Of a DNA stretch of 64,000 nucleotides, positions 7,851-16,269 are shown piece after piece. The stretch is from Tissierella sp. Yu-01. Lineage in GTDB: Bacteria; Bacillota; Clostridia; Tissierellales; Tissierellaceae. The notes under the pieces were generated by a model. The model ran no database searches, was not told the origin of the DNA, and was given only the letters and a program-made list of their open reading frames with translations. Numbering within the stretch: the stretch's first letter is position 1; every line of letters starts with the position of its first letter. The translations under genes and the position numbers were made by a program. The stretch spans positions 1,178,001-1,242,000 of the forward strand of contig NZ_CP120677.1 of NCBI RefSeq assembly GCF_029537395.1, given 5' to 3'.

Positions 7851-9338
7851 CTATTTATGTAAAAACGTATTTAAAGGAGCCTTACGATAATGGGTTGCTT
7901 GTTCAAATGCATATGCTATTTCAAACAAAGTAGGTTCATCCCACTCCCTAGCTAATATCTCGATTCCTACCGGTATTCCAATTGGAGCTGAATGTGTAGG
8001 AGTTGTAAATCCAGCAGGAACTACACAGGATGGAAATCCAGTTACAGACCCAAGGCTTCCATTTCTTTCAACCTGTGCATCTCCAACATTTACAACAGGA
8101 CGCTTTTGATGTGGATATACAATTGCATCTAATTCATATTCTGCTATTATACTCATAGCGAAATTTCTAAGTTCCATTCTTTTAATAAGACGCTTATTAT
8201 ATTCAGGCATTTCTATATCTAAGGTTTGTGCAGTTTTAATATTTTCTTCTATTCCTTCATGATATTTACCTGAAGCAATTACATCTGACAGAGAATGTAC
8301 TTTTGCACGAGAACCTAAACTATTAAGATATATATTTAAATGAGCTTTTAGATCATATAGATGAACGCTTATCTCATTAACAAGCCTATCAGAATCTATA
8401 TTTTCTTCTATTGGCACAATTATAGCTCCATTTTTTCTCATATCTTCAAGGCAATTATTGATTATTTCATTAACTTCATTATGAATTTCCTTATTACCAA
8501 AGAAACTTTTCAAAACTCCAATTTTCTTTCTCTTTAGTGCATCCTTTTTTAAATAACTCGTATATGATTTTGGAATTCTCCCTTTATTCCAAGCTGTTAA
8601 AGAGTCCTTAACATCATATCCAGCAATAACATCTAGTACCTTTGCAGCATCTTCGACTGTTCGTGTAATTGGCCCAGCTGTATCCTGTGTTAGAGAATAT
8701 GGCACAATTCCATCTCTACTTACCAGTCCTATAGTAGGTCTAAATCCAACTACTGAACATGCAGATGCAGGAGATCGCACGGAGTTTATAGTATCAGTTC
8801 CAATACCTATGATTCCAAAGTTAGCAGCTATACTTGCTCCTGTTCCTCCACTGGAACCCCCAGGGGTTCTATTTAAATCATAGGGATTTAATGTTTGACC
8901 TAATACAGAACTTACAGTTTCACCCCAAATTGCAAATTCATGTAGATTTGTTTTAGCTAGTATTAAAGCTCCTGCCTTTTTTAATTTTCCAATGATAAAT
9001 GCATCATCTTCAGGAATAACTCCTTCTAAACTAGTGGATCCAGCAGTAGTAGGCATATCAGAAGTATCTATATTATCCTTAAGTAATATTGGAATTCCAT
9101 GAAGTGGACCAGTAAGTCCAGATTCCTTAAATTTTTTATCTAATTCATCAGCAATTTCTAATGCTCTTGGATTTATCATGATAATTGAATTAAGAGTAGG
9201 ACCTTTTTTATCGTATTTATCAATTCGTTCCAAGTACATCTCCACCAATTGTCTACAATTTAATTCCCCTTTTTTCATAGCCTTATGGACTAAATCAATA
9301 GTAGCCTCTTCAAGTAAAAAATTTTCCGTGTTATCCAT
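7851..9338 (-). CDS. Amidase-signature family hydrolase
   Basis: 495 residues. The Ser-cisSer-Lys catalytic set of the amidase signature family can be read: K87 in PILLKDN, S162/S163 in GGSSGG, and S186 in TDTINSVRSP. The last motif is usually TDTGGSIRIP, so the two glycines before the nucleophile are replaced by Ile-Asn, an unusual change close to the active site. The enzyme should hydrolyse an amide or ureide. Its place between the NCS2 permease and the molybdenum hydroxylase suggests a role in opening or trimming a nitrogen heterocycle product, but the substrate is not evident. The ATG follows AGGTGGTG. Confidence 0.8.
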   Translation of the reverse strand: MDNTENFLLEEATIDLVHKAMKKGELNCRQLVEMYLERIDKYDKKGPTLNSIIMINPRALEIADELDKKFKESGLTGPLHGIPILLKDNIDTSDMPTTAGSTSLEGVIPEDDAFIIGKLKKAGALILAKTNLHEFAIWGETVSSVLGQTLNPYDLNRTPGGSSGGTGASIAANFGIIGIGTDTINSVRSPASACSVVGFRPTIGLVSRDGIVPYSLTQDTAGPITRTVEDAAKVLDVIAGYDVKDSLTAWNKGRIPKSYTSYLKKDALKRKKIGVLKSFFGNKEIHNEVNEIINNCLEDMRKNGAIIVPIEENIDSDRLVNEISVHLYDLKAHLNIYLNSLGSRAKVHSLSDVIASGKYHEGIEENIKTAQTLDIEMPEYNKRLIKRMELRNFAMSIIAEYELDAIVYPHQKRPVVNVGDAQVERNGSLGSVTGFPSCVVPAGFTTPTHSAPIGIPVGIEILAREWDEPTLFEIAYAFEQATHYRKAPLNTFLHK

Positions 9339-9365
9339 AATTTACACCACCTAATTTAATGAAAT

Positions 9366-9404
9366 GGCTGCCTGGCATAGAATTGCCTTCTATTTCAGAC
9401 AGCC
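9366..9404 (-). terminator. Imperfect intercistronic hairpin after the permease gene
   Basis: GGCTGCCT (9366-9373) can pair with AGACAGCC (9397-9404) with one mismatch, enclosing a small inner stem. The following tract on the minus strand is only weakly T-rich, so this is more likely an attenuating or stabilising hairpin than a full terminator. Confidence 0.35.
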
Positions 9405-9445
9405 TATTTTCACATTAGTATTAAAATGCTATTCAACTAAATATT

Positions 9446-10825
9446 CTACTTTTCTCCAATTGAAAGTATTAGATTTAATCCTATCCCTCCAACTGCAGCT
9501 GTAGCTATAGCAGGTAGTTGGATACCAAACATAGGAATCATTCCACCTGGGAATCCATATGTTCCACCTAGACCAACTATGAATATTACTGCCATAACAG
9601 CTAGATTCTTGGAGCTGAACATATCCACATTTTTTTCTATTATTATTGCAATACCTTGCGCAGCAATAACTCCGAATAGATATATTGAAAGTCCACCGAT
9701 TACTGAATTAGGAATAGAGTAAATAACATTTATAAGTGGTGTGAAGCATGAGATAACCATTGTGATTATAGCAGCCGCTGCTAATACTGGAACTGAGAAG
9801 TTCTTTGTAATAGCCATTGCACTTATATTTTCACCATAGTTTGTTCCAGCTGGTCCGCCTATAAAACCTGAGATGATATCTCCACATCCATCTCCAATTA
9901 GATTTATCCACAATTTACTTGAAAGATCATATTCTTTTTTAGTACCTTTCTTTTTAGCCAAATCTTGTACATATATATCCAATTGATAAATGTGCGCAGT
10001 TGATTCTGGAACTGTTGCTATTGCTATAGGCATTATTGCAAATAATGCTGCTAAGGATGGTTTAGGAAATGTAAATATAGGAAGGTTAAACACTGATGTG
10101 GATTCTACAGTAGAAAAGTTTACAAATGATACTCCTGTTGCTCCCCCCACTATAAGAGCTGCTACATATCCAGTTATAAGTCCAAATAATATTGGCAATT
10201 GGCTAAGTGTGCCTTTTTTGAAGTAAACTGAATATAATATTGTAGAGATTAAAGTAATTAATGCAATTAGCCATGCAGAGTTTGTTGCTGAAGCTATACT
10301 TGCTTCTGGTACGCCTGCTGGAATCGAAGCGGCATTTCCAAGTGCATTAGCAGCCAATGATAATCCTATAACCATTGATATGGCTCCTGTTACTGTAGCT
10401 GGAAGAATTTTATCCATCTTACTTTGTCCAGCCTTTTTGATTAGGAAACCTGCTGCTATTGAAACAAAGCCTGACATAACAATACCAAATTGTGCAATTG
10501 ATATTTTTTCATTGAGTCCAAGACTTGCAAATTGCTCAGCTGTCATTATTGATGCAATGGCAGTTATGTATGAGAAGCTTGAGCCATAGTAAAGAGGGAT
10601 TTCTCTTTTTGTAATTAATATGAATCCTAATGTTGCAAGTCCACTGGCAAATATTGTAGTAGACACATGAAATCCTGTTATAAGTGCTACTAGTACTGTA
10701 GCTGGGAACATTACAACGATTTGTTGAAGTGCGAATAAAATAAGCTTTATGAATTCTGGTTTTTCATCGGGTAAGTAACCAGTTACTGCTGGTTTTGTAG
10801 CAACATTTACTTCTTGCTTTGACAT
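9446..10825 (-). CDS. NCS2 (xanthine/uracil) family nucleobase permease
   Basis: 459 residues, strongly hydrophobic, with about 12-14 membrane segments. The NCS2 signature region is readable around GDGCGDIISGFIGGPAGTN followed by YGENISAMAITKN, and the conserved glutamate PEST-like segment (VPESTAHI) precedes it. These carriers bring in xanthine, uric acid or uracil with protons or sodium. Sharing the block with a molybdenum hydroxylase and a PucR regulator makes a purine the likely substrate. The ATG follows AGGGGG, and a catabolite-type operator sits 61-74 bases upstream at 10886-10899. Confidence 0.88.
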   Translation of the reverse strand: MSKQEVNVATKPAVTGYLPDEKPEFIKLILFALQQIVVMFPATVLVALITGFHVSTTIFASGLATLGFILITKREIPLYYGSSFSYITAIASIMTAEQFASLGLNEKISIAQFGIVMSGFVSIAAGFLIKKAGQSKMDKILPATVTGAISMVIGLSLAANALGNAASIPAGVPEASIASATNSAWLIALITLISTILYSVYFKKGTLSQLPILFGLITGYVAALIVGGATGVSFVNFSTVESTSVFNLPIFTFPKPSLAALFAIMPIAIATVPESTAHIYQLDIYVQDLAKKKGTKKEYDLSSKLWINLIGDGCGDIISGFIGGPAGTNYGENISAMAITKNFSVPVLAAAAIITMVISCFTPLINVIYSIPNSVIGGLSIYLFGVIAAQGIAIIIEKNVDMFSSKNLAVMAVIFIVGLGGTYGFPGGMIPMFGIQLPAIATAAVGGIGLNLILSIGEK

Positions 10826-10885
10826 ATAATTTACCCCCTATAATTTATTAGTGCATTTACAGCCACTACCCTCCTTTCATCAATT

Positions 10886-10899
10886 TGCAAACGTTTTCT
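10886..10899 (-). promoter_or_regulatory. cre-like operator upstream of the purine-type permease
   Basis: TGCAAACGTTTTCT matches 12 of 14 positions of the CcpA/LacI consensus TGWAANCGNTNWCA. It lies between the pucR stop and the permease start, suggesting an internal promoter under carbon catabolite control. Confidence 0.45.
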
Positions 10900-10933
10900 T
10901 ATTACCAAAACATATCTCAATTAATTAGCAAAT

Positions 10934-12622
10934 TTACTCTTCATATTGAATCATTTCGTGAATTTTAAGCGCTATTTGAAGATTTAATCTGTCATCATAG
11001 TCATCGAAATCTATACCGGTAATTTCTTTTATCCTTTGAATTCTATAAATGATCGTATTATAATGAGTAAACATCTCTTCAGATACCTTCTTAAGATTTC
11101 CAGCATATTTGAAGTAATTTTTTAATGTTTCTATAAATTCTGTGCCTTTTTCTTTATCATATTTAACAAGTTTCCCTAATAATTCATCATATATCTGCTT
11201 AAGGTCTGGTCTATTCTCTTCATAAGATAAAATTCTATAAATTCCTAATTCATCGAAAGAAGCAATTTTTTTATCATTTGCGACCTTTAGATATTCTATA
11301 ACTTTGTTTGCTTCGTTATAGCTCCTCCAAAGTTCTACGGAGTCTAAATAGTTTCTTCCAATTCCTATAGTAATATTGTCAAAAATGGATTCGTATTCAG
11401 CATATTTAATAATCTCATTGCAAAATATACTGATATCTTGTTTTATCTTTTTGACAGACTCATTCTTTAGATTGCCATACAAAATAATTATCTTATTGCT
11501 TTTACTTCCAAGTATCAGCTTTGGATATCTAGCTATGATAATTCGCTTAATTATACTAAATAATCTTCTATTTATTTGATAGAGATAATCAGTTAAACTA
11601 GGGTCAAATTTACTGTATTTTTTATCAACATTAATAGAAATCACTACTACAGAATAACTTAGTGAAGTATCAAAATCAAAATAAGATGATATTTCTATTG
11701 CTTTTTTATACCTATCTTCTTCATTAGAGAGGAGATCATCAAAGAATTCAATTCTATACTTTCTGTCGATTTCAAATATTGAAATCTTTTTATATAAATC
11801 AAGGGCAACAATTGGAGTTGCAGCCTCAATAACAGTCTGTTCTACTGGTAGAATTTTTCTTTCGTCCTCCCAAATATATATACAACCATAACTTCTGTCA
11901 CTTGTGTTAATAGGAATCATTATCCTCTCTACCATTTGATCTCCAAATAAATCAGTAAAAGCTTTAGACTTCCTAATTTTATTTGGTGACAACTCACGTT
12001 TAATTTGTTTAGTTTCTTCATCAATGATTTTTTCTATATAAACTCTGTTATTGTCCTTACACATTATGACATTAGTTTCAAATAAATAATCTATTATTGC
12101 TAATGAATTCCCTTCAATGCTGTCATAAAGGGCCTTAGCTATTTCCTTTAGTCCACCTTTACTAAGCATTATATTTAGCAGCTCATTATGCATTTTATCA
12201 ATTCTGTAAAGTGTATTAGTCTGATTGTTTACGATTTCTGTTAGTATGCGGGTGATAATTGTGGAATAGGATAATTCATAAGATATTTCAATAAGTGGAA
12301 ATTCTAAATTGTTAGCAGCTTCTAGGACATCTTCTGGTATTTTATCAATATATCTTTTAGTCTTAATACCAATTCCAGCCAAGCCCTTTTCACTAAGATG
12401 GATAACCAAATCTTTTAATCTACCTAGATCATCTTTCATTGAGTATGCCGTAGTAAGTAAGAATTCTCCCTCTTCTACCCAATTTATTATATCTGGAACT
12501 TCCATAACATTTACCTTGGTGATAAGATTTGTCAAACCATTTTTGCCTGCCAATACATTAGCATTTTCCATAATATCAAGCTTTAGAAGCTCTTCTACAG
12601 TAATTCCTGATGATTTTAACAT
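10934..12622 (-). CDS. PucR-family transcriptional regulator
   Basis: 562 residues in the order expected for the PucR/CdaR family. An N-terminal PucR domain (about 5-125) includes LLKLDIMENANVLAG and EGEFLLTTAYS. A central region of weak similarity to degenerate GGDEF domains follows (about 290-440). A C-terminal helix-turn-helix (about 500-556) has YNTIIYRIQRIKEITG, the classic PucR-type HTH_30 motif. PucR activates purine catabolic genes in Bacillus subtilis; this one lies inside the same-strand block between the CoA-transferase and the permease, so it probably controls that block. The ATG follows GAGGTGAG. The inducer is unknown. Confidence 0.88.
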   Translation of the reverse strand: MLKSSGITVEELLKLDIMENANVLAGKNGLTNLITKVNVMEVPDIINWVEEGEFLLTTAYSMKDDLGRLKDLVIHLSEKGLAGIGIKTKRYIDKIPEDVLEAANNLEFPLIEISYELSYSTIITRILTEIVNNQTNTLYRIDKMHNELLNIMLSKGGLKEIAKALYDSIEGNSLAIIDYLFETNVIMCKDNNRVYIEKIIDEETKQIKRELSPNKIRKSKAFTDLFGDQMVERIMIPINTSDRSYGCIYIWEDERKILPVEQTVIEAATPIVALDLYKKISIFEIDRKYRIEFFDDLLSNEEDRYKKAIEISSYFDFDTSLSYSVVVISINVDKKYSKFDPSLTDYLYQINRRLFSIIKRIIIARYPKLILGSKSNKIIILYGNLKNESVKKIKQDISIFCNEIIKYAEYESIFDNITIGIGRNYLDSVELWRSYNEANKVIEYLKVANDKKIASFDELGIYRILSYEENRPDLKQIYDELLGKLVKYDKEKGTEFIETLKNYFKYAGNLKKVSEEMFTHYNTIIYRIQRIKEITGIDFDDYDDRLNLQIALKIHEMIQYEE

Positions 12623-12691
12623 ATATACTCACCTCAAAATAATCTTACCATTTATCCTTATTTTTGAATATATAGTAATTCTATAAAGAGG

Positions 12692-13879
12692 TTACAAAAC
12701 TGATTCTTCTGCAAGTTTCTGAATCTCATTCTTATCATAATTTAAGTACTCTTTTAGAATCTCTTCAGTGTGCTGTCCAAGTACTGGAGCTGGAGTTCTT
12801 ATGATACCTGGTGTATCACTAAGTTTTATTGGTATACCTGGCATTTTGAACCTTCCGACAACGGGATGTTCAACCTCAACAATCATTTCCCTTGAAATAA
12901 CTTGAGGATCAGTAACTACCATGTCTATGGAATTAATAGGCCCATTCGGTATTCCCTCTATATCTAGGCATTCCTGCCACTCTCTAGTAGTTTTCACTTT
13001 AAAAGCAGAGGTCAGTAAAGGTCTTAATTCATCATAGTTTTTATTTCTAAGGGGATTATCCTTAAATCTGTCATCATATGCAAGCTCTGGTATCTCAAGG
13101 CATTCACATAGTTTAGCCCATAAGTTATTATTTCCAGCTGCAACCATTATTTCACCATCTGATGTCTCGAAGGTTTCGAATGGCACAATAGATGTATGTC
13201 TATTTCCATAAGGTCTAGGTACTTCTTCAGTTACAAAATAGCGTGCAATGGCGTTCTCAAGCATAGCTACCTGACAATCAAGCATGGCTACATCCACTTT
13301 TTGCCCCCTACCTGTAGAATGTCTACTTTCTAAAGCTGCTAAAATTCCAATGGCTGTGAACATACCTGCGGATATATCACCAATAGATGAACCTACTCTG
13401 GTTGGTTTCCCGTTCTTTTCTCCTGTTATACTCATGATACCGCCCATAGCTTGCACAACAGCATCATATGCAGCTCTTTTGCTATAGGGTCCTGTATGCC
13501 CATATCCTGATGCAGCAGCATAGATGAGCTTTGGATTAATAGTAGATAGATAATCATAACCAAGACCTAATTTTTCCATAGTACCAGGTCTAAAGTTTTC
13601 AACTAAAACATCCATTTCCTTAATCATTTCAAGAAATATTTCTTTACCCTTTTGTGACTTAAGGTTAAGTGTCATACTTCTTTTATTTCTATTGATGCTC
13701 ATAAAATAGGCACTTTCGTTATTTACGTATGGCCCATATCCTCTTGAATCGTCACCAGTTTTAGGCATTTCAATTTTAATAACATCTGCTCCCATATCTG
13801 CCAATATCATGGTAGCATATGGACCAGCCAATACTCTGGTAAGATCTAGAACTTTTATATTATCTAATGCTTGTTTCAT
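12692..13879 (-). CDS. Class III (CaiB/BaiF) CoA-transferase
   Basis: The start is taken at ATG 13877-13879, giving 395 residues, because AGGAGG lies eight bases upstream; a longer frame reaches 13912 without a ribosome site. The N-terminus (KVLDLTRVLAGPYATMILAD) and VENFRPGTMEKLGLGYD are typical of formyl-CoA:oxalate and carnitine CoA-transferases. The catalytic aspartate is D139 in AAYDAVVQAMGG. The enzyme moves CoA between carboxylic acids through an aspartyl-CoA anhydride. In this setting it could activate an acid released from the heterocycle or oxamate-like product, but the acids involved cannot be named from sequence. A perfect 10-base hairpin (13901-13925) precedes it. Confidence 0.85.
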   Translation of the reverse strand: MKQALDNIKVLDLTRVLAGPYATMILADMGADVIKIEMPKTGDDSRGYGPYVNNESAYFMSINRNKRSMTLNLKSQKGKEIFLEMIKEMDVLVENFRPGTMEKLGLGYDYLSTINPKLIYAAASGYGHTGPYSKRAAYDAVVQAMGGIMSITGEKNGKPTRVGSSIGDISAGMFTAIGILAALESRHSTGRGQKVDVAMLDCQVAMLENAIARYFVTEEVPRPYGNRHTSIVPFETFETSDGEIMVAAGNNNLWAKLCECLEIPELAYDDRFKDNPLRNKNYDELRPLLTSAFKVKTTREWQECLDIEGIPNGPINSIDMVVTDPQVISREMIVEVEHPVVGRFKMPGIPIKLSDTPGIIRTPAPVLGQHTEEILKEYLNYDKNEIQKLAEESVL

Positions 13880-13900
13880 AGATATATCCTCCTGTTGGTA

Positions 13901-13925
13901 ACTACCTGCCAATAAGGCAGGTAGT
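13901..13925 (-). other. Intercistronic hairpin between cyclase and CoA-transferase genes
   Basis: ACTACCTGCC (13901-13910) pairs perfectly with GGCAGGTAGT (13916-13925) across a five-base loop. No T-run follows, so it is more likely a processing or mRNA-stabilising stem than a terminator. Confidence 0.5.
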
Positions 13926-13946
13926 CACATACAAAACATTTCTTTC

Positions 13947-14747
13947 TTACTCTGCTTCGAATGCTACGATACGGCATATTGAAGATTCTCCACCCTGGAA
14001 TTTCCATGGGAAACATCCAATTACTACACGTTTATTTGATAATTGGTCTATATCTCCACCAACATTTTCAGCATGAATCAACTCATGTGGTTTAATAAAT
14101 AGTTTAGTATGCATTGCTTGATATACTTCTGGCCAAGGATATATTTCATCTAAACCCTTACCAAACTTTTCTCTCATATATTTATCACAAGCTTCTGCTT
14201 CTCTAGGTTCCCAATCACGAATCTTAGTGTTCATAGGATGATCTGCTGAACCGCAGTCAACGCCAATCCACTTAATTTCCATATCTATTGCCCATTGAAC
14301 GAAATCCATTGAAGGTCCTGGATGTCTTAACATATATCTTCTTTCATCTGCTTCTGGTTGATCCCAACCATATTTATGATATCCAGTGTTTATAATTAGG
14401 ATATCTCCCTTCTTTACTTCCACTCTATCCATAATGTCTTGTGGAGTATAAATACCAAAGTCCTCTGCTATATCTGATATGTCAACTACTGCTCCTGGTC
14501 CTACTAATTTATCCATTTCTAATGATGCAATATCTCTTCCTGCTGTATCAAAATGCAAAGGTCCGTCTAAATGTGTTCCTACGTGGTTTGAAGTTGTAAT
14601 TAATTGTCCGTTAGCTCCATTTGGTGCTAATCTCTTAAAGAATTTAATTTGAAGCGGTTCATATGTTGGCCAAGGTGGTGTTAAATGGCTAAGATTTTGA
14701 GTTAAGTCATAAATTTTTACATTTCCCCAGTTTTCTAAAAGATTCAT
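13947..14747 (-). CDS. Cyclase-family (kynurenine-formamidase/isatin-hydrolase-like) metal hydrolase
   Basis: The start at ATG 14745-14747 (266 residues) is chosen because GGGAGG precedes it and because a longer frame would run into the neighbouring gene. The family metal motif HVGTHLD is at residues 55-61 (H55, H59, D61), the HxGTHxD signature of the cyclase superfamily, whose members hydrolyse cyclic or aryl formamides at a manganese or zinc centre. It lies directly after the DUF1116 gene, 28 bases away. A ring-opening hydrolase next to a carbamoyltransferase set and a molybdenum hydroxylase fits stepwise degradation of a nitrogen heterocycle; the actual substrate is unknown. Confidence 0.82.
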   Translation of the reverse strand: MNLLENWGNVKIYDLTQNLSHLTPPWPTYEPLQIKFFKRLAPNGANGQLITTSNHVGTHLDGPLHFDTAGRDIASLEMDKLVGPGAVVDISDIAEDFGIYTPQDIMDRVEVKKGDILIINTGYHKYGWDQPEADERRYMLRHPGPSMDFVQWAIDMEIKWIGVDCGSADHPMNTKIRDWEPREAEACDKYMREKFGKGLDEIYPWPEVYQAMHTKLFIKPHELIHAENVGGDIDQLSNKRVVIGCFPWKFQGGESSICRIVAFEAE

Positions 14748-14775
14748 TTTACTTCCTCCCTTTATTTGAATTATT

Positions 14776-16047
14776 TTAAACCTCTGACAACTCCCCAGAT
14801 TCCTCCAGCTTCGTGACAAATGCCTCAAGGGCATCTTCGAAGCACTTCATAGGTGGATGTACAATACCTGCACCTACTTGACCCACTCCAGGATCTTTAT
14901 GGGCAATTCCAGTATTAATCACTGGAAGAATTCCTGTTTCTATTACTTTTTGAATATCTATACCTGTTGCTGTGCCTCTGAAATCTAAGACAGGAATCTT
15001 ATAAACATTGTTTTCAGCCTCTGTTATCTCATACATAGACTTGGAATAATTTATAGCATCCTGTGGCTCTCCACCTACAAATTGAACTATGGATATAGCA
15101 CTTGCCATAGCAAATCCACCAATGCCTGTTGTTTCTGTTATACAGCTGTCTCCAATGTCTGGATTGGCATCTTCCTTACTAAATCCTGGGAAATACAATC
15201 CATCTACTATTTCAGCAGGTGCTGTAAACCATCTATCTCCCAAACCAGAAACTCTTATACCAAAATCAGTTCCATTTCTAGCCATTGTATACACAATTGT
15301 ACTATATTCTATACCAGCTACAGGATCCATTGTACATTTACAAGCTGGCATACTTACGTTTAAGAAAGTATGATCGTTGCTATTTAAGAATTTAAACACT
15401 TCTACTTTTTCCTTCTCTGAGAATCTAGTCATTACTATGGATGGTGCTAGTTCTCTTATCATTAATGAAGTACCAGCTTTGTTTCTGTTGTGTCCCTCAT
15501 CACCCATTTGAAGTATCTGTGCAATTAATGTTTTAAGATCCATTTCACCTGAGATTTCCAAAGCTTCTTTTAATACTGGTCCAAGGGTTTTCTCCATCCA
15601 ATCAAGTCTTTTTATTACTTCTTCAGAAAAGGCACCCATACGAAGTACTTTCCCAAGACCTTCATTCAATGTACAATAAGCAAAGTTTCCAAAGGTTTTA
15701 TTTTGAACAACCCATACTGGCATTGAATATGTAACTATGCCTGCCATTGGACCAACAGTATCATGATGGTGACAGGAGTCGAAGGTTATCTCACCTGAAG
15801 CAGCCAAGGCTCTTGCTTCTTCTTCATTGGATGCTAATCTTTCGTATATAAGACCTCCAATTACAGCGCCCTTTTGTGGTCCACTCATTCGTTCCCATGT
15901 AACTGGTGGCCCTGAATGCAGAATAGTCTTTTTAGTCATGCCTGGAATATCATCGCCAGCTTTTCCTATCCTAACAAGTGTAGGCTGGGCACTTAGTATT
16001 CTGTCAAGAGCTTCCTTGTTAGCCGCAGCAATTTTTTCAGCTATCAT
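14776..16047 (-). CDS. allG: DUF1116 protein, AllG/YlbE-like subunit of an oxamate-carbamoyltransferase-type enzyme
   Basis: 423 residues from ATG 16045-16047, which has GGGAG eight bases upstream; two earlier in-frame ATGs (16053, 16062) are possible. The sequence contains the family's conserved stretches SGPPVTWERMSGPQKGAV, the CHHHDTVGPMAGI segment and GDEGHNRNKAGT. In E. coli YlbE (AllG) works with FdrA (AllF) and YlbF (AllH) as the oxamate carbamoyltransferase that phosphorolyses oxalurate to oxamate and carbamoyl phosphate. All three partners are adjacent here. No carbamate kinase or allantoinase gene occurs in the window, so either those are elsewhere or the substrate differs from allantoin-derived oxalurate. 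Confidence 0.82.
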   Translation of the reverse strand: MIAEKIAAANKEALDRILSAQPTLVRIGKAGDDIPGMTKKTILHSGPPVTWERMSGPQKGAVIGGLIYERLASNEEEARALAASGEITFDSCHHHDTVGPMAGIVTYSMPVWVVQNKTFGNFAYCTLNEGLGKVLRMGAFSEEVIKRLDWMEKTLGPVLKEALEISGEMDLKTLIAQILQMGDEGHNRNKAGTSLMIRELAPSIVMTRFSEKEKVEVFKFLNSNDHTFLNVSMPACKCTMDPVAGIEYSTIVYTMARNGTDFGIRVSGLGDRWFTAPAEIVDGLYFPGFSKEDANPDIGDSCITETTGIGGFAMASAISIVQFVGGEPQDAINYSKSMYEITEAENNVYKIPVLDFRGTATGIDIQKVIETGILPVINTGIAHKDPGVGQVGAGIVHPPMKCFEDALEAFVTKLEESGELSEV

Positions 16048-16082
16048 TTTCATCACTCCCATTATTATTTGTTGAAAATTGT

Positions 16083-16253
16083 TTACTTAAGTCTGGATAA
16101 TAGAGAAGAAAGTTTTTTATTACCTCCTGCTGAAGGTCTCCAGTCTACATGTATAACTTTTATTTCTTGACTCTTTAAATCCTTATAAAAGGATTCAAGT
16201 CCTACATTTATAACTTTAAGCTCTTTATTAAAAAGCTCATTCACTTTTGACAT
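16083..16253 (-). CDS. 56-residue FdrA/DUF1116-associated small protein
   Basis: A short open frame reads MSKVNELFNKELKVINVGLE at its start, then VIHVDWRPSAGGNKK, ending at a TAA at 16083-16085. It has an ideal AGGAGG site seven bases before the ATG (16251-16253) and fills the gap between the fdrA-like and DUF1116 genes. The string INVGLESF followed by HVDWRPSAGG is one I associate with terminal segments of FdrA/YlbE-type proteins in other bacteria, so this looks like a domain split off as its own polypeptide. It is therefore probably a small structural subunit of the carbamoyltransferase complex. The exact parent domain is from memory and should be checked by profile search. Confidence 0.75.
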   Translation of the reverse strand: MSKVNELFNKELKVINVGLESFYKDLKSQEIKVIHVDWRPSAGGNKKLSSLLSRLK

Positions 16254-16269
16254 ATAAAAACCTCCTGTC

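Noticed and set aside
14748-14834. 29-codon N-terminal extension of the cyclase-family gene
   Set aside because: It reads through the end of the DUF1116 gene; the internal ATG has a strong GGGAGG site.
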